The translations under genes and the position numbers were made by a program. The notes beneath the pieces are model-generated. The model saw only the letters and a list, made by a program, of their open reading frames with translations, did not search any database and was not told the DNA's origin. Positions 1-8,451 of a stretch of DNA of 26,266 nucleotides are shown piece by piece. Source of the stretch: CAYGYG01 sp964354155 (GTDB taxonomy: Bacteria; Hydrothermota; Tepidihabitantia; SM23-42; CAYGYG01); assembly GCA_964354155.1 (NCBI GenBank), contig CAYGYG010000038.1:1-26266 (forward strand), in the 5' to 3' direction. Within the stretch, counting starts at the first letter, position 1; each line of letters begins with the position of its first letter.

Positions 1-1
1 T

Positions 2-787
2 AACATCCTTGACATACCGGTGGGCAAAGCCCTGCTGGTTTTCTGCCCCGAGGACGACCCGGACACCATCGCGCTGACCGGGATGGATGGTCGATTTCTT
101 GCCGAAGAGCTTGATCCCGGCATAGACAGGCTTCAGATTACAGCGCCGAGCCCTCTCTACGACACGATTCTGATTGAGGCATGCAGTCTGAAGGCGGGTA
201 CTGAACTGAGGAATCAGGTCTTTGGATTCCGGCGCGCGGTCTGGGACATGGAGATGGAGCCGCAGCTGCTGCCGCGGCGGTGGGGCCCGATCAAGGGCAT
301 CTGGGAGATCAGGAATGACCGACCGGAGAACCGGGTCGTCACCCTCAAGACCGAACTGCCGTACGGCTACTTGGGACGGCTGGTGTGCGACGCGCCCCTC
401 AGTGACGTGAGCACCGAAGTCTCGATGATGCCTCTGGTCAACAACGATCCCCACATATGGGACGGGACCCTGATGTTCTGCTATCGTGACGAGCTGAACT
501 ACTACTACCTGAGTATCCGCCGTGCCGAGATCGAGCTGGGGTGTTTGCAGGGTGGAAGCAACGTGACCTTCTTCACGGTGCCGGTCGTAAACAACCTCGG
601 CAACTGGTACCGGCTCCGCATTGACCGGGTCGGCACCAAGATCAACGCATTTGTCAACGGCCAGCAGGTCGGTCGACAGATCGATGACGCCACCTTTCCG
701 AATGGTCGCATCGGGATCATGGGCTATGGCGAAAACCCGAGCGAAGTGACCTGGCACTTTGATGACATAGTGATCATTCCCAAATAG
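2..787 (+). CDS. C-terminal part of a protein with a LamG/DUF1080-like beta-sandwich
   Basis: The frame is open to the left edge, so the start is probably outside the window; a GTG at 20 is the only internal candidate near the edge and has no clear Shine-Dalgarno. The last ~165 residues look like a concanavalin A-like jelly roll of the 3-keto-disaccharide hydrolase/LamG type: alternating beta strands, a YYYLSIRR strand, a NWYRLRIDRVG strand, a VNGQQVG turn, and a final strand WHFDDIVI. That terminal pattern is common in carbohydrate- or ligand-binding domains. The first ~90 residues are not recognised. The gene lies 59 bp upstream of the cyclase gene with no visible promoter between them, so the two may be co-transcribed. 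The fold call is moderate; substrate and location are unknown. Confidence 0.6.
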   Translation, partial: NILDIPVGKALLVFCPEDDPDTIALTGMDGRFLAEELDPGIDRLQITAPSPLYDTILIEACSLKAGTELRNQVFGFRRAVWDMEMEPQLLPRRWGPIKGIWEIRNDRPENRVVTLKTELPYGYLGRLVCDAPLSDVSTEVSMMPLVNNDPHIWDGTLMFCYRDELNYYYLSIRRAEIELGCLQGGSNVTFFTVPVVNNLGNWYRLRIDRVGTKINAFVNGQQVGRQIDDATFPNGRIGIMGYGENPSEVTWHFDDIVIIPK

Positions 788-846
788 CTAGGGACAGCGG
801 GTTCGAAACGTTCATGACGGCAGGCAATTGAGCGGGCGGCGGGCCG

Positions 847-2538
847 ATGGCGATTCTATTGATCTACGGCGAGCTTGACTCGGGACGCGAGGTCAAGTTC
901 GATAAGAACCGGATTACGATCGGCCGACGGCAAGAGAACGACGTGATGTTGTCCGACATGTTTGTGTCCCGCACCCATGCCACGATCACCAAGTCCGGTG
1001 ATGACTACGTCCTCGAAGACAACCATTCCACCTACGGTACGTTTGTCAACGGCAAGAAGGTGACCCGCCGCGCCCTGCGTTACGGCGACGAAATCCGGGT
1101 CGGCAACACCATCGTCGCTTTCATCGACGAGAAGATGGTCGACAAGGTCAAGATCACGCCGCCGGCAAAATTCCTCGGCGATACGATCGATGTCCGGGCC
1201 GAACTTGACAAGCTCAAAACCGTGATCAATGAAGGCGTCGACGGTAAGACCTTGATCAAACGCATCGACAATCTTTTCGCCGCGGTCGACATGTACCAGG
1301 AGCAGTATACCGAGCTGGCCCGGGCGCGCGAGCTGACCAGCGCACTCTACGAGGCCAGCAAGATCATCAACTTTGTCTTCGACATCCGGGTGCTTCTCAA
1401 TCTGGTCATGGACCTGGCTCTGAAAATCACCCGGGCGGAACGCGGCTTCATTATGCTCTACAACGAGGCCAAAGACGAATTGAGACCGATGGTGGCACGC
1501 AATATGGGCGGCGAGATGTCGCAGGAGACAACCGACATCAGCCGCTCAATCGCCCGCCGCGCCCTCGAGGAGAGAAAGGCGATTATCACCGAGAACGCCT
1601 GTGCCGACGCCCGGTTCAAGGAAGAGGCGAGCGTAGTCGCGTACCGGGTACGCTCGGTGATCGCGGTGCCCATGTACACCAAGGATTCGACTCAACTCGG
1701 TGTCATCTACGTCGATTCACCGGTGGGCCGGCCCTGCTTCGAAGAAAACGACTCGGAGTTTCTCTCCGGTTTCGCCGGCCAGGCGTCAATGGCCCTGGAG
1801 AACGCGCGTTTGCTCGAGAATATCCGGCGCGAAGAGCAGATCCGTGGCAACTTGCAGCGCTTCTTCTCGCCCAACGTCGTGGCCAAGATCATGGCCGAAG
1901 AAGGCCAGGTCAGCTTGAGCGGTGAGCACAAGACCGCGACCATTCTTTTTTGCGACATCAGGGGTTTCACCTCTCTTTCCGAGAAGATGCCGACCGCGGT
2001 GGTCGTCGAGGTGCTGAACGACTTCTTGAGCCGGATGAGCGAACAGGTCTTCATGCACGACGGCACGCTCGACAAGTACATGGGCGACTGCGTCATGGCC
2101 GTATTCGGCGCGCCGCTTTCGCACAAAGATGATGCGGCGCGGGCGCTGCGGGCCGCATTGGGCATGCGCTGGGCGGTCGGCGAACTGAAGGAGAAACTGA
2201 AACGTGACAAGCGTTTTGAGAACGTCGCCAGCATCGACCTGGGTATCGGGATCAACACCGGCGAGGTGATCGCCGGGTACATCGGCAGTGAAGGCCGGCT
2301 TGAGTACACGGTCATCGGCGACGCCGTCAATCTCGCGGCCCGTTTCGAGAAACTGGCCCTGGCCGGGCATATTCTCGTCAGCAAGATGACTTATGACCAG
2401 GTCGGGGATGAGTTTGAAGTCACGAAACTTCCCGCGGTTGAAGTGAAGGGCAAGAGTCAGCCGGTCGAGGTCTATCAGGTCGTCGGCTTTAAGACCGGTA
2501 AGGGCATATCCGACCACGAATATACCCCGCCGAAATAG
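847..2538 (+). CDS. FHA-GAF-class III adenylate/guanylate cyclase
   Basis: A 563-residue soluble signalling protein. Residues 1-95 are a forkhead-associated domain with the phosphopeptide-binding pattern Gly26-Arg27, Ser41-Arg42, His44 and Asn68-Gly69. Residues ~165-325 are a GAF domain (LVMDLALKITRAERGFIML; VIAVPM; LGVIYVDS). Residues ~360-545 are a class III nucleotide cyclase: metal ligands Asp370 (FCDIRGFT) and Asp414 (KYMGDCVMAVFG), Lys410, Thr488 in EYTVIGD, and transition-state Asn495 and Arg499. Thr at the base-reading position is typical of class IIIb adenylyl cyclases, so cAMP is the likely product; that is inference. The catalytic set looks complete. FHA suggests recruitment by phosphothreonine proteins, and GAF suggests small-ligand control. 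The start is the ATG after a GC-rich leader with a poor ribosome-binding site. The 3' end faces holB across 19 bp. Confidence 0.93.
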   Translation: MAILLIYGELDSGREVKFDKNRITIGRRQENDVMLSDMFVSRTHATITKSGDDYVLEDNHSTYGTFVNGKKVTRRALRYGDEIRVGNTIVAFIDEKMVDKVKITPPAKFLGDTIDVRAELDKLKTVINEGVDGKTLIKRIDNLFAAVDMYQEQYTELARARELTSALYEASKIINFVFDIRVLLNLVMDLALKITRAERGFIMLYNEAKDELRPMVARNMGGEMSQETTDISRSIARRALEERKAIITENACADARFKEEASVVAYRVRSVIAVPMYTKDSTQLGVIYVDSPVGRPCFEENDSEFLSGFAGQASMALENARLLENIRREEQIRGNLQRFFSPNVVAKIMAEEGQVSLSGEHKTATILFCDIRGFTSLSEKMPTAVVVEVLNDFLSRMSEQVFMHDGTLDKYMGDCVMAVFGAPLSHKDDAARALRAALGMRWAVGELKEKLKRDKRFENVASIDLGIGINTGEVIAGYIGSEGRLEYTVIGDAVNLAARFEKLALAGHILVSKMTYDQVGDEFEVTKLPAVEVKGKSQPVEVYQVVGFKTGKGISDHEYTPPK

Positions 2539-2557
2539 GGGGATGGACTGTTAGCGC

Positions 2558-3589
2558 TCAGCTCAGGGCGCTCAGCAGCGAGGCGAGGAATAGTTTTTTA
2601 TTCGGGTTGCGTCCGACTTCGAAGAGGGCGTTATTCAGACGCTGGCCCGTGACCACCAACTTCTTCAAGTCGACGTTTTTGGCTTTGGCTTCGATCGCTT
2701 CGGCGTACCCGCTCGTATGTTTTTGCCCAAGCTTGGCGAGCATCGCCGCGCGGTAGAGAATGAGGAGGATGTAGACCAGTTCCGCCACCGGTTTCTTCTC
2801 ATAGCCGTCGATCAGGCGCGCAATCGCGGCGGGATTCAGGGGCGATCGGCGGAAGATCTCCAACGCCGGATCTAAATACTTGCTCTTGTTGACCAGGGCG
2901 CTTTCGCTGACACTGCCAAGTCCAAAATCGTTGAAGGCGGCGTTTTCTTCGGCCCCGGTGTAAAGCTCCCAGACTTGCCGGACCTCGGCACTCTTGAGAT
3001 ACCGGAAGGGCACCAACTGACAGCGCGAGCGAATCGTGGGAATCACCGAATAGAGGCGGGAGGTGGTCAGCACAAAGTAGGTGTCGGCCGGGGGCTCTTC
3101 GAGGGTTTTCAGGAAGCGGTTGGCGGCTTCCTTGTTCATGCGGTCGGCGTCGAGAAGGACGACGACGCGGCGCGCGCCAGCCAGGGGCCGGAAGCGGAGC
3201 CGTTCCTGCAGCGCCTCGATCTGCCGGATGCGGATTTCAAACCGGTCGCCGAGCTCCGGTGACTCGCCGATGACCGAGAACGGCCGTATCTGTTTGTAGG
3301 TCTCTTCCAGGATGAATTTTTCGGGCAGCGGGGTTTTGGCCGGAAGCGGCGCAATCAGAAGAAAATCGTGGAAGTTCAGAAGATCAATCTGCTGACAGGT
3401 CGGGCAGAATTCGCAGCCGCCGGCCGGGCAGAGCAAGCTTTTGGCCAAAAGCAGGGCGGTCCGTCTTTTGCCGACGCCGTCCGGACCGAAGAACAGGAAG
3501 TTGTAGATTGTGCCCGTCTTGGTCAAAGTCTGGACGACCAGCCGTTTTGCCAGTTCTTGTCCGACCACGGTGTCAAGCAGCGGCAGCAC
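2558..3589 (-). CDS. holB: DNA polymerase III clamp-loader subunit delta' (HolB-like AAA+ ATPase)
   Basis: 343 residues with the clamp-loader fold. Walker A is GPDGVGKR (Lys41). A four-Cys zinc module follows at Cys54, 59, 62 and 65, then VVVLLDADRMN, TLEEPP and the SRC motif (IRSRCQ). The protein would help load the beta sliding clamp during replication. Its length and lack of long C-terminal domains fit delta' rather than gamma/tau, although it keeps a normal P-loop. It is the last gene of a (-) operon, starting 2 bp after the envC-like stop. I see no hairpin-plus-T-run terminator in the 19 bp before the convergent cyclase gene. Confidence 0.88.
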   Translation of the reverse strand: MLPLLDTVVGQELAKRLVVQTLTKTGTIYNFLFFGPDGVGKRRTALLLAKSLLCPAGGCEFCPTCQQIDLLNFHDFLLIAPLPAKTPLPEKFILEETYKQIRPFSVIGESPELGDRFEIRIRQIEALQERLRFRPLAGARRVVVLLDADRMNKEAANRFLKTLEEPPADTYFVLTTSRLYSVIPTIRSRCQLVPFRYLKSAEVRQVWELYTGAEENAAFNDFGLGSVSESALVNKSKYLDPALEIFRRSPLNPAAIARLIDGYEKKPVAELVYILLILYRAAMLAKLGQKHTSGYAEAIEAKAKNVDLKKLVVTGQRLNNALFEVGRNPNKKLFLASLLSALS

Positions 3590-3591
3590 GT

Positions 3592-4731
3592 TTATTTCAG
3601 GTAGACCAGGGGGTCGACCGGTTTCCCCTTTTTGCGCAATTCAAAGTGGAGCATGGATTCGCCGAGGGAACCGATGTCGCCGATCTTCCCGATCTTCTGG
3701 CCGACTTTCACGGCCTCGCCGACGGTGACCAAGACTTCGGATAGGTGCCCGTAGATCGTGTAGTAACCGTCGCCGTGGTCGACCATCACCATGTTGCCGT
3801 AGCCGAGAAAGCGGTCGGCGTAGGAGATCTTGCCCGAGCCGATGGTGAAGACTTCGCTGCCGACCGCAGCCCGGATGTCAATCCCGTTGTTCTTGGTCAC
3901 GGTGTTGTACTTGGGATGGCGGATCTTGCCGAAGGTATTGATGACTTTGCCCCGGCAGGGCCAGGGAATCTCGCCCTTGATTACTTCCAGCGGGTGGATC
4001 TTGCCGGTCTCGATCTTGCGGGCGCGCTCCAGCGCCACAATCATCTCTTCAAGGCGGCGCTGGGCCTGTTTCAGTTCCTTCTCAATATCCCGCTGTTCCT
4101 TTCGTTCGCTGCGGACCGAGTCGAGGAGCGCGGTCTCGCGCCGGTTCTGCTCCTTGAGCGCGGCAAGTTCGCGTTCTTTCTCCTGCTCGGTCGCGAAGAG
4201 CTGCGCGAGGGTTGTTTCGTAGTTACCTTTCTGATAGGTGTAGGTGCGGTGCAATTTCTTGAAATCATCAAAGGCGCGGCGGTCATCGACCGCGATATAG
4301 CGCAGATAATGAGCGGCGGCCAGCACTTCCGGGATCGAGCGGGTGCTCAGATATATCTCAAGCTCGTGGAACTGGCTCTGACGGTAGATACGCAGCAACC
4401 TCGATTTAAGGTCATGCTTCTTTTTGTTGATCGCAATCTCGGCGGCCGATATCTCGAGGTTGACATGCTCCAGCGATGCCCGGTAGTCGTTTTCCTGAAG
4501 CTGCAGCGCGTCGATCAGTTGATGGATCAAGCCGCGTTCCTGATCAAGCATCTCAAGGCGGGCCAGAATGCTGGCTTCCTTTTTCTCCAGGAGCGCAAGC
4601 TCGACGCGGGTCAAGTCAAGCTTCTCCTTGATGCCTTCAAGTTCACCCTTCCTGGTTTTTATCTCAACCTGCCCGGGCGCCGGGTGCGCAAGGGCGAAAA
4701 CCAGGGCGGCCGCGGCGAGCCGGTACTTCAT
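3592..4731 (-). CDS. envC: EnvC-like murein hydrolase activator (coiled coil plus degenerate LytM/M23 domain)
   Basis: 379 residues: an N-terminal signal peptide ending near AHPAPGQ, a long coiled coil (~25-245), and a C-terminal LytM/peptidase M23 domain (~255-379). The metal-site pattern is incomplete. The usual first His is replaced by Asn (NNGIDI, ~281-286), while the Asp (~285), the His of YGHLSE (~329) and the His of LHFELR (~362) remain. Known EnvC proteins have a non-catalytic LytM domain that activates amidases under FtsEX control. This gene overlaps ftsX by 4 bp (ATGA), so the EnvC role is well supported by context. It should act in the periplasm at the division septum. Residual zinc binding cannot be excluded. 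Confidence 0.88.
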   Translation of the reverse strand: MKYRLAAAALVFALAHPAPGQVEIKTRKGELEGIKEKLDLTRVELALLEKKEASILARLEMLDQERGLIHQLIDALQLQENDYRASLEHVNLEISAAEIAINKKKHDLKSRLLRIYRQSQFHELEIYLSTRSIPEVLAAAHYLRYIAVDDRRAFDDFKKLHRTYTYQKGNYETTLAQLFATEQEKERELAALKEQNRRETALLDSVRSERKEQRDIEKELKQAQRRLEEMIVALERARKIETGKIHPLEVIKGEIPWPCRGKVINTFGKIRHPKYNTVTKNNGIDIRAAVGSEVFTIGSGKISYADRFLGYGNMVMVDHGDGYYTIYGHLSEVLVTVGEAVKVGQKIGKIGDIGSLGESMLHFELRKKGKPVDPLVYLK

Positions 4732-5579
4732 TTCATGGAACGGTTGATGGCGGTGGACGCACCGATCAGGCCGAAAAGCCCGCCCAAGAGCAGGTGACCG
4801 GCGAAAAAGTATTTTGGATAGAAGATCAGCGACGGCGTCCAGATCTGGAGCAGGCCGTAAAGGCTCGTGATCAGGACGAATGATATGAGTCCCCCGATCA
4901 GTCCCTGGGCCAGGCCTTCGAGCGTGAAGGGCAGCCGGATGAACTGCTCGGATGCGCCGACCAGCTGCATGACTTCGATGTCCTGCTCGCGGACCAGGAT
5001 TGTCATCTTGATAGTCTGGGCGACGGCGAAGATGACCGAGAAGATGATGATCGTCAAAATCAAGAAGTCAAAAAGCATGAAGGTCCTGGTGAAATTCCAG
5101 ATCCGGTCGATGATCTCCCCGCCGTAGACGGTTTCGGAAACACCCTTGATCAGTTCGATCTTGCGGCTGATCTCTCTCAAGGCCGATGCGTTCTTATAAC
5201 GGTTCTGCAGCTTGACGCGCAGCGAAGGCGGGATCGGGCTGTGTTCGAATGCCTCGAGGACCCGGACTTGTTCCGCGCCCAATTCCTGCCTTAAGTCTTC
5301 GAGCGCTTCTTCGGGCGAAACGTACCGGACCGCTTCTACTCCGGCGATGCTCTGCACATAGGGAACCGTCTCCTCGGTCCGGGTGTTCTCTTCAAGAAAG
5401 ACCAAAATCTCGATTTTGTTGCGGAAGTAGCCGATCAATGCGAAGAGATTGATTGTCAGGAAGACGAAAATCGAGAGTACGAAAAAAGAAATGGTTGTGA
5501 TGCAGAGCGCCAGGATAAAAAGGGACCGACTCCCCCGGATGGTCTTGCCGGTTTCACGAATTATCGTCCTAATCACCAT
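4728..5579 (-). CDS. ftsX: Cell-division ABC transporter permease FtsX
   Basis: 283 residues from the ATG at 5579, which overlaps the ftsE stop by 11 bp; an upstream in-frame ATG would run deep into ftsE and is unlikely. The topology is typical of FtsX: one membrane segment near residues 20-45, a periplasmic domain (~50-150) with the family-like opening KIEILVFLEENT, then three membrane segments in the C-terminal half. The region DIEVMQLVGASEQFIRLPF is the conserved FtsX/MacB-type cytoplasmic coupling segment. With FtsE it forms the membrane complex that controls septal peptidoglycan hydrolysis through EnvC, encoded immediately downstream. Confidence 0.92.
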   Translation of the reverse strand: MVIRTIIRETGKTIRGSRSLFILALCITTISFFVLSIFVFLTINLFALIGYFRNKIEILVFLEENTRTEETVPYVQSIAGVEAVRYVSPEEALEDLRQELGAEQVRVLEAFEHSPIPPSLRVKLQNRYKNASALREISRKIELIKGVSETVYGGEIIDRIWNFTRTFMLFDFLILTIIIFSVIFAVAQTIKMTILVREQDIEVMQLVGASEQFIRLPFTLEGLAQGLIGGLISFVLITSLYGLLQIWTPSLIFYPKYFFAGHLLLGGLFGLIGASTAINRSMK

Positions 5580-6231
5580 CGGCCACCACTTTGCCTTCGA
5601 CGATTTTGATTGTGCGCTTCTTGAACTTCTTGGCCAGCGGGAAATCATGGGTTGCCATGACCACGGTTGTTCCTTTCAAGTTAACCTCGTGCAGGAGGTC
5701 GATGGTTTCCAGGGCGCTCTTCGTATCGAGGTTGCCGGTCGGCTCGTCGGCCAGCAGGATGTAGGGTTCGCGAATCAGGGCCCGGCCGATGGCGATCTTC
5801 TGCTGTTCGCCGCCGGAAAGCTGATATGGGAATGCGTTCCGTTTATGGCTCAGCCGGAGCCAGGTCAGCATTTCGAGGGTCTTCTTCTTGAAGTCCTTGA
5901 CCAGCCCGCCCGTCACTTCGAGCGCGAACGCGATGTTCTCTTCGATGGTCCGGCCCTCAAGCAGCTTGAAGTCCTGAAAGATAACGCCGATTTTGCGCCG
6001 GAAGGCCGGGATCTCTCTTTTGCGCATGCGGCCCAAGTCCTGATCCAGCACCACGACGGTTCCCGACGACGGTTCTTCCGCCTTGTAGATGAGCCTTAAG
6101 AGTGTCGACTTGCCGGCGCCGGTCGGTCCCTGGACAACCACAAACGACCCTTTCTCAAACTCGAGATTGATGTCTTCCAGGCCGACCCAGTTACGCTGAT
6201 AGTACTTGGCGACATTCTTGAATTCAATCAT
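5569..6231 (-). CDS. ftsE: Cell-division ATP-binding protein FtsE
   Basis: 220 residues from the start MIEFKN at 6231. A longer in-frame start at 6321 would prepend 30 repeat-derived residues and is rejected. All ABC ATPase motifs are present: Walker A GPTGAGKST, Q-loop VIFQDFKLL, signature LSGGEQQ, Walker B ILLADEP, D-loop GNLD and switch ATHD. The VIFQDFKLL context is typical of FtsE. The start overlaps the pdxA stop by 8 bp. The ~60 bp just upstream, inside the pdxA 3' end, are made of palindromic repeat. Confidence 0.94.
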   Translation of the reverse strand: MIEFKNVAKYYQRNWVGLEDINLEFEKGSFVVVQGPTGAGKSTLLRLIYKAEEPSSGTVVVLDQDLGRMRKREIPAFRRKIGVIFQDFKLLEGRTIEENIAFALEVTGGLVKDFKKKTLEMLTWLRLSHKRNAFPYQLSGGEQQKIAIGRALIREPYILLADEPTGNLDTKSALETIDLLHEVNLKGTTVVMATHDFPLAKKFKKRTIKIVEGKVVADGD

Positions 6232-7231
6232 CTCTCTCCGACACCCCGGTGTCCCCCCACGGGGCCTTAGGCCTGAGGGAGACACATTCGTGGCGTGATC
6301 CCTTACTGAGTCGGAAGGCAAGCTCGATGGCGTCGATCATCGAACGCGGATCCGCCTCGTGCCGCGCTGCGATGTCGAATGCCGTGCCGTGAAGGGGCGA
6401 GGTCCGGACAAAAGGAAGACCCACCGTGAAATTGACCCCGCCCGGCCTTGATTTCAAGAAGACCATGCCCTGGTCATGATACATCGCCAGAAATCCGTCA
6501 TAGGGCTGGTTGAACACGGTGTCGCTGGGAAACGGACCCCAGGCGAGAATGCCGGCGCGCCGCGCCGCCTTCACCGCCTTGTGAATTATCTCATCTTCAC
6601 CCAGCGAAAATTCGCGGCCGTGAGGGTTGAGATTCGTCACGCCGATTCGGGGCCGCCGGATACCGAACGTCTTTTTCAGTCCGGTATCGAGCAACTTAAG
6701 GTGGCGCTTGATGTTGCCTTCGGTAATGTATTTGAAAATCCGGCGCAAGGGGAGGTGAGTGGTGAGCAGCAGGATACGCTTATCCCGGTTCACGCCCATC
6801 ATGGCACAGGGGCGGGCGTTGAAGGCCCGGGCTAAGTATTCGGTGTGACCGACAAAGCCTTTGCGCAGCAGCTGGATGCCGTGCTTCCAGATCGGTGCCG
6901 TCACCAGCGCGGCAAGCCGTTTTTCCTTGACGAGCCGGATCGCATGATCAACGGCATCGAGGGCCATCTGCGCCGTCCCGAGCGTCGGCCGTCCCGGCCG
7001 AAACCGGCGCGGCGTGACGACGTCGAGCAGAACGACCCCGCCGCTGTAATGCGACAGGTCGGGGATGATTTTCAGGGGGTCGGTTCCGACCCGGCGCGCC
7101 GCGGTCTCGAAGACGGCGCGGCTGCCGATTACCGCGAGCCGCCCTGGGGCGGCGGCGGCCGCCTTGAGGATTACTTCCGGACCGATTCCGGCCGGGTCAC
7201 CCATCGCGATACCGATCGGTCTCGGCGCCAT
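6224..7231 (-). CDS. pdxA: 4-hydroxythreonine-4-phosphate dehydrogenase (PdxA family)
   Basis: 335 residues. The start region PIGIAMGDPAGIGPEVILKA is the PdxA signature. The metal/substrate histidines are visible in GHTEYLARAF and MYHDQGM, and LPFVRTSPLHGTAFDIA matches the C-terminal family block. PdxA oxidises 4-phosphohydroxy-L-threonine in the DXP-dependent pyridoxal phosphate pathway; the related PdxA2 enzymes act on phospho-threonates and are hard to separate by motif. The start is 2 bp after the upstream SurA-like stop. The last ~25 residues (after AIELAFRLSKG) look foreign: they are encoded by the palindromic repeat at 6240-6293, and the stop lies within the ftsE start. Confidence 0.9.
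   Translation of the reverse strand: MAPRPIGIAMGDPAGIGPEVILKAAAAAPGRLAVIGSRAVFETAARRVGTDPLKIIPDLSHYSGGVVLLDVVTPRRFRPGRPTLGTAQMALDAVDHAIRLVKEKRLAALVTAPIWKHGIQLLRKGFVGHTEYLARAFNARPCAMMGVNRDKRILLLTTHLPLRRIFKYITEGNIKRHLKLLDTGLKKTFGIRRPRIGVTNLNPHGREFSLGEDEIIHKAVKAARRAGILAWGPFPSDTVFNQPYDGFLAMYHDQGMVFLKSRPGGVNFTVGLPFVRTSPLHGTAFDIAARHEADPRSMIDAIELAFRLSKGSRHECVSLRPKAPWGDTGVSERDD
6240..6293. repeat. Palindromic interspersed repeat at the pdxA/ftsE junction
   Basis: Nested inverted repeats are visible: ACACC/GGTGT (6241-6252), GTGTCCCCC (6249-6257) against GGGAGACAC (6277-6285) with one mismatch, and GGCCTTAGGCC (6263-6273). The 22 bases at 6272-6293 recur exactly, in reverse complement, at 11505-11526. 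The element encodes the final residues of PdxA and lies directly upstream of the ftsE start codon. Confidence 0.7.
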
Positions 7232-7233
7232 GG

Positions 7234-8451
7234 TTATTCCATGACCTGAACGAAGATCTCTTTTCTGAGGTTGGCAATCAAGAGGTCGTACTTCTCCTTA
7301 AGCTTCAGCTGGTAGATAAATCCTTGCAGCTGGTCCCGGATTTCGTCGAAGGTGAGGATCTTTGACTCAATGCGTTCGGCAACGTACAGGATATGGTAGC
7401 CGATTGGGGTCTCAAAGGGCTCGCTGGCCTGGCCCGCCGGCACCTTCTTGACAACCTCGTCGAAAGGAGGCCGGATTTGGTCCTCAACGTATTCGCCCAG
7501 GTCATGCTCCGGTTCGTCCGAATACTTCTTGGCCGCGGCCTCAAACGTGCTGTCGTCCTTGATCAGGTCGCGGACTTTTCCCGCAAGTTCTTTGGCTCGC
7601 GCCGCGTCCTGGGCGTTGGGCTTGACTTTGATGAGAATCTGACGCAGCAGCATCGATTCCTTGTCGCGATTGAGTACTTCGACGATATGGAAACCCAGGC
7701 GGGTCTGGAAGGGCTGACTGATCTCGCCCGGCTTTATCGGCCAGACCGCCTTCTCGAATTCTTCGAAGGTCTCACCCCGTTTGATCTTGCCGAGCATGCC
7801 GCCCCGCCGGCGCGAATTCTCATCTTCGGAAAACTCGCGGGCCAGTGTCGCGAAACTGCCGCCGCGGGCAAGGAGGTTCTGCACTTCGCCGATACGCCGC
7901 GCCGCATCCAGGATCGTCGCCTCGCCCGGCTTGATGTAGATCATGATGTGTCTAACCTTCACCGTAGCGGGCCGGACCGCAATCGATTCCTTGTGCGCTT
8001 CATAGTATCGCCGGAGCTCGGTCGGGCTGACCGAGATCGTCGGCGCGATTCTCTTTTCGATAAGGCGGTTGACCAGCAGCTTTTCCGCCGCCTCCTTGCG
8101 GGAGCGGTTCTTCAACTCGTCGATCGTCAGGTTTTCGTTTTTGAGGGCGGCCTCGAAATCCTCCCGGCTCGGGAAGCGACGGCCGATGTCTTCGATAGTC
8201 TGTTCGAGCATGCGCTCGACTTCCTCTTTCTCAACCGAGAGCGATTCCTTTTCGGCTTCAAGCAGTAGCAGGCGTCGCTCAATCGCGTCGTTAAGCAGCC
8301 GTTCTTTTATTTCGTCCGGGCGGGCGCCGAGTTGAAGGCTGAAGTAGACTGCGGCCTCGTCGATTTCGTTTTGGAGGATCAGATTGCCGCCGACCTTGGC
8401 AACAATCCGCTCCGCGGTGGTCGCGTAGAGCAGCAGGACCAGAACAATCAT
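7234..8451 (-). CDS. SurA-like periplasmic chaperone/peptidyl-prolyl isomerase
   Basis: 405 residues with an N-terminal hydrophobic export signal, a SurA N-terminal chaperone region (VAKVGGNLILQNEID and helices to ~150), and two parvulin (PPIC rotamase) domains. The first (~165-260) contains VKVRHIMIYI, FATLAREFSED, GGMLG and FQTRLGFHIVEV. The second (~268-365) contains LRQILIKV, AAKKYSDEP, LGEY and FETPIGYHILYV. This architecture matches SurA, which guides outer-membrane protein folding. Its start overlaps the upstream lipoprotein gene by 4 bp. It is the third of three consecutive PPIC-type genes that open this operon. Confidence 0.9.
   Translation of the reverse strand: MIVLVLLLYATTAERIVAKVGGNLILQNEIDEAAVYFSLQLGARPDEIKERLLNDAIERRLLLLEAEKESLSVEKEEVERMLEQTIEDIGRRFPSREDFEAALKNENLTIDELKNRSRKEAAEKLLVNRLIEKRIAPTISVSPTELRRYYEAHKESIAVRPATVKVRHIMIYIKPGEATILDAARRIGEVQNLLARGGSFATLAREFSEDENSRRRGGMLGKIKRGETFEEFEKAVWPIKPGEISQPFQTRLGFHIVEVLNRDKESMLLRQILIKVKPNAQDAARAKELAGKVRDLIKDDSTFEAAAKKYSDEPEHDLGEYVEDQIRPPFDEVVKKVPAGQASEPFETPIGYHILYVAERIESKILTFDEIRDQLQGFIYQLKLKEKYDLLIANLRKEIFVQVME

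Noticed and set aside
3745..4797. Long 350-codon open frame on the + strand
   Set aside because: It is antisense to envC-like and ftsX, which have clear motifs; the composition is typical of a high-GC shadow frame.
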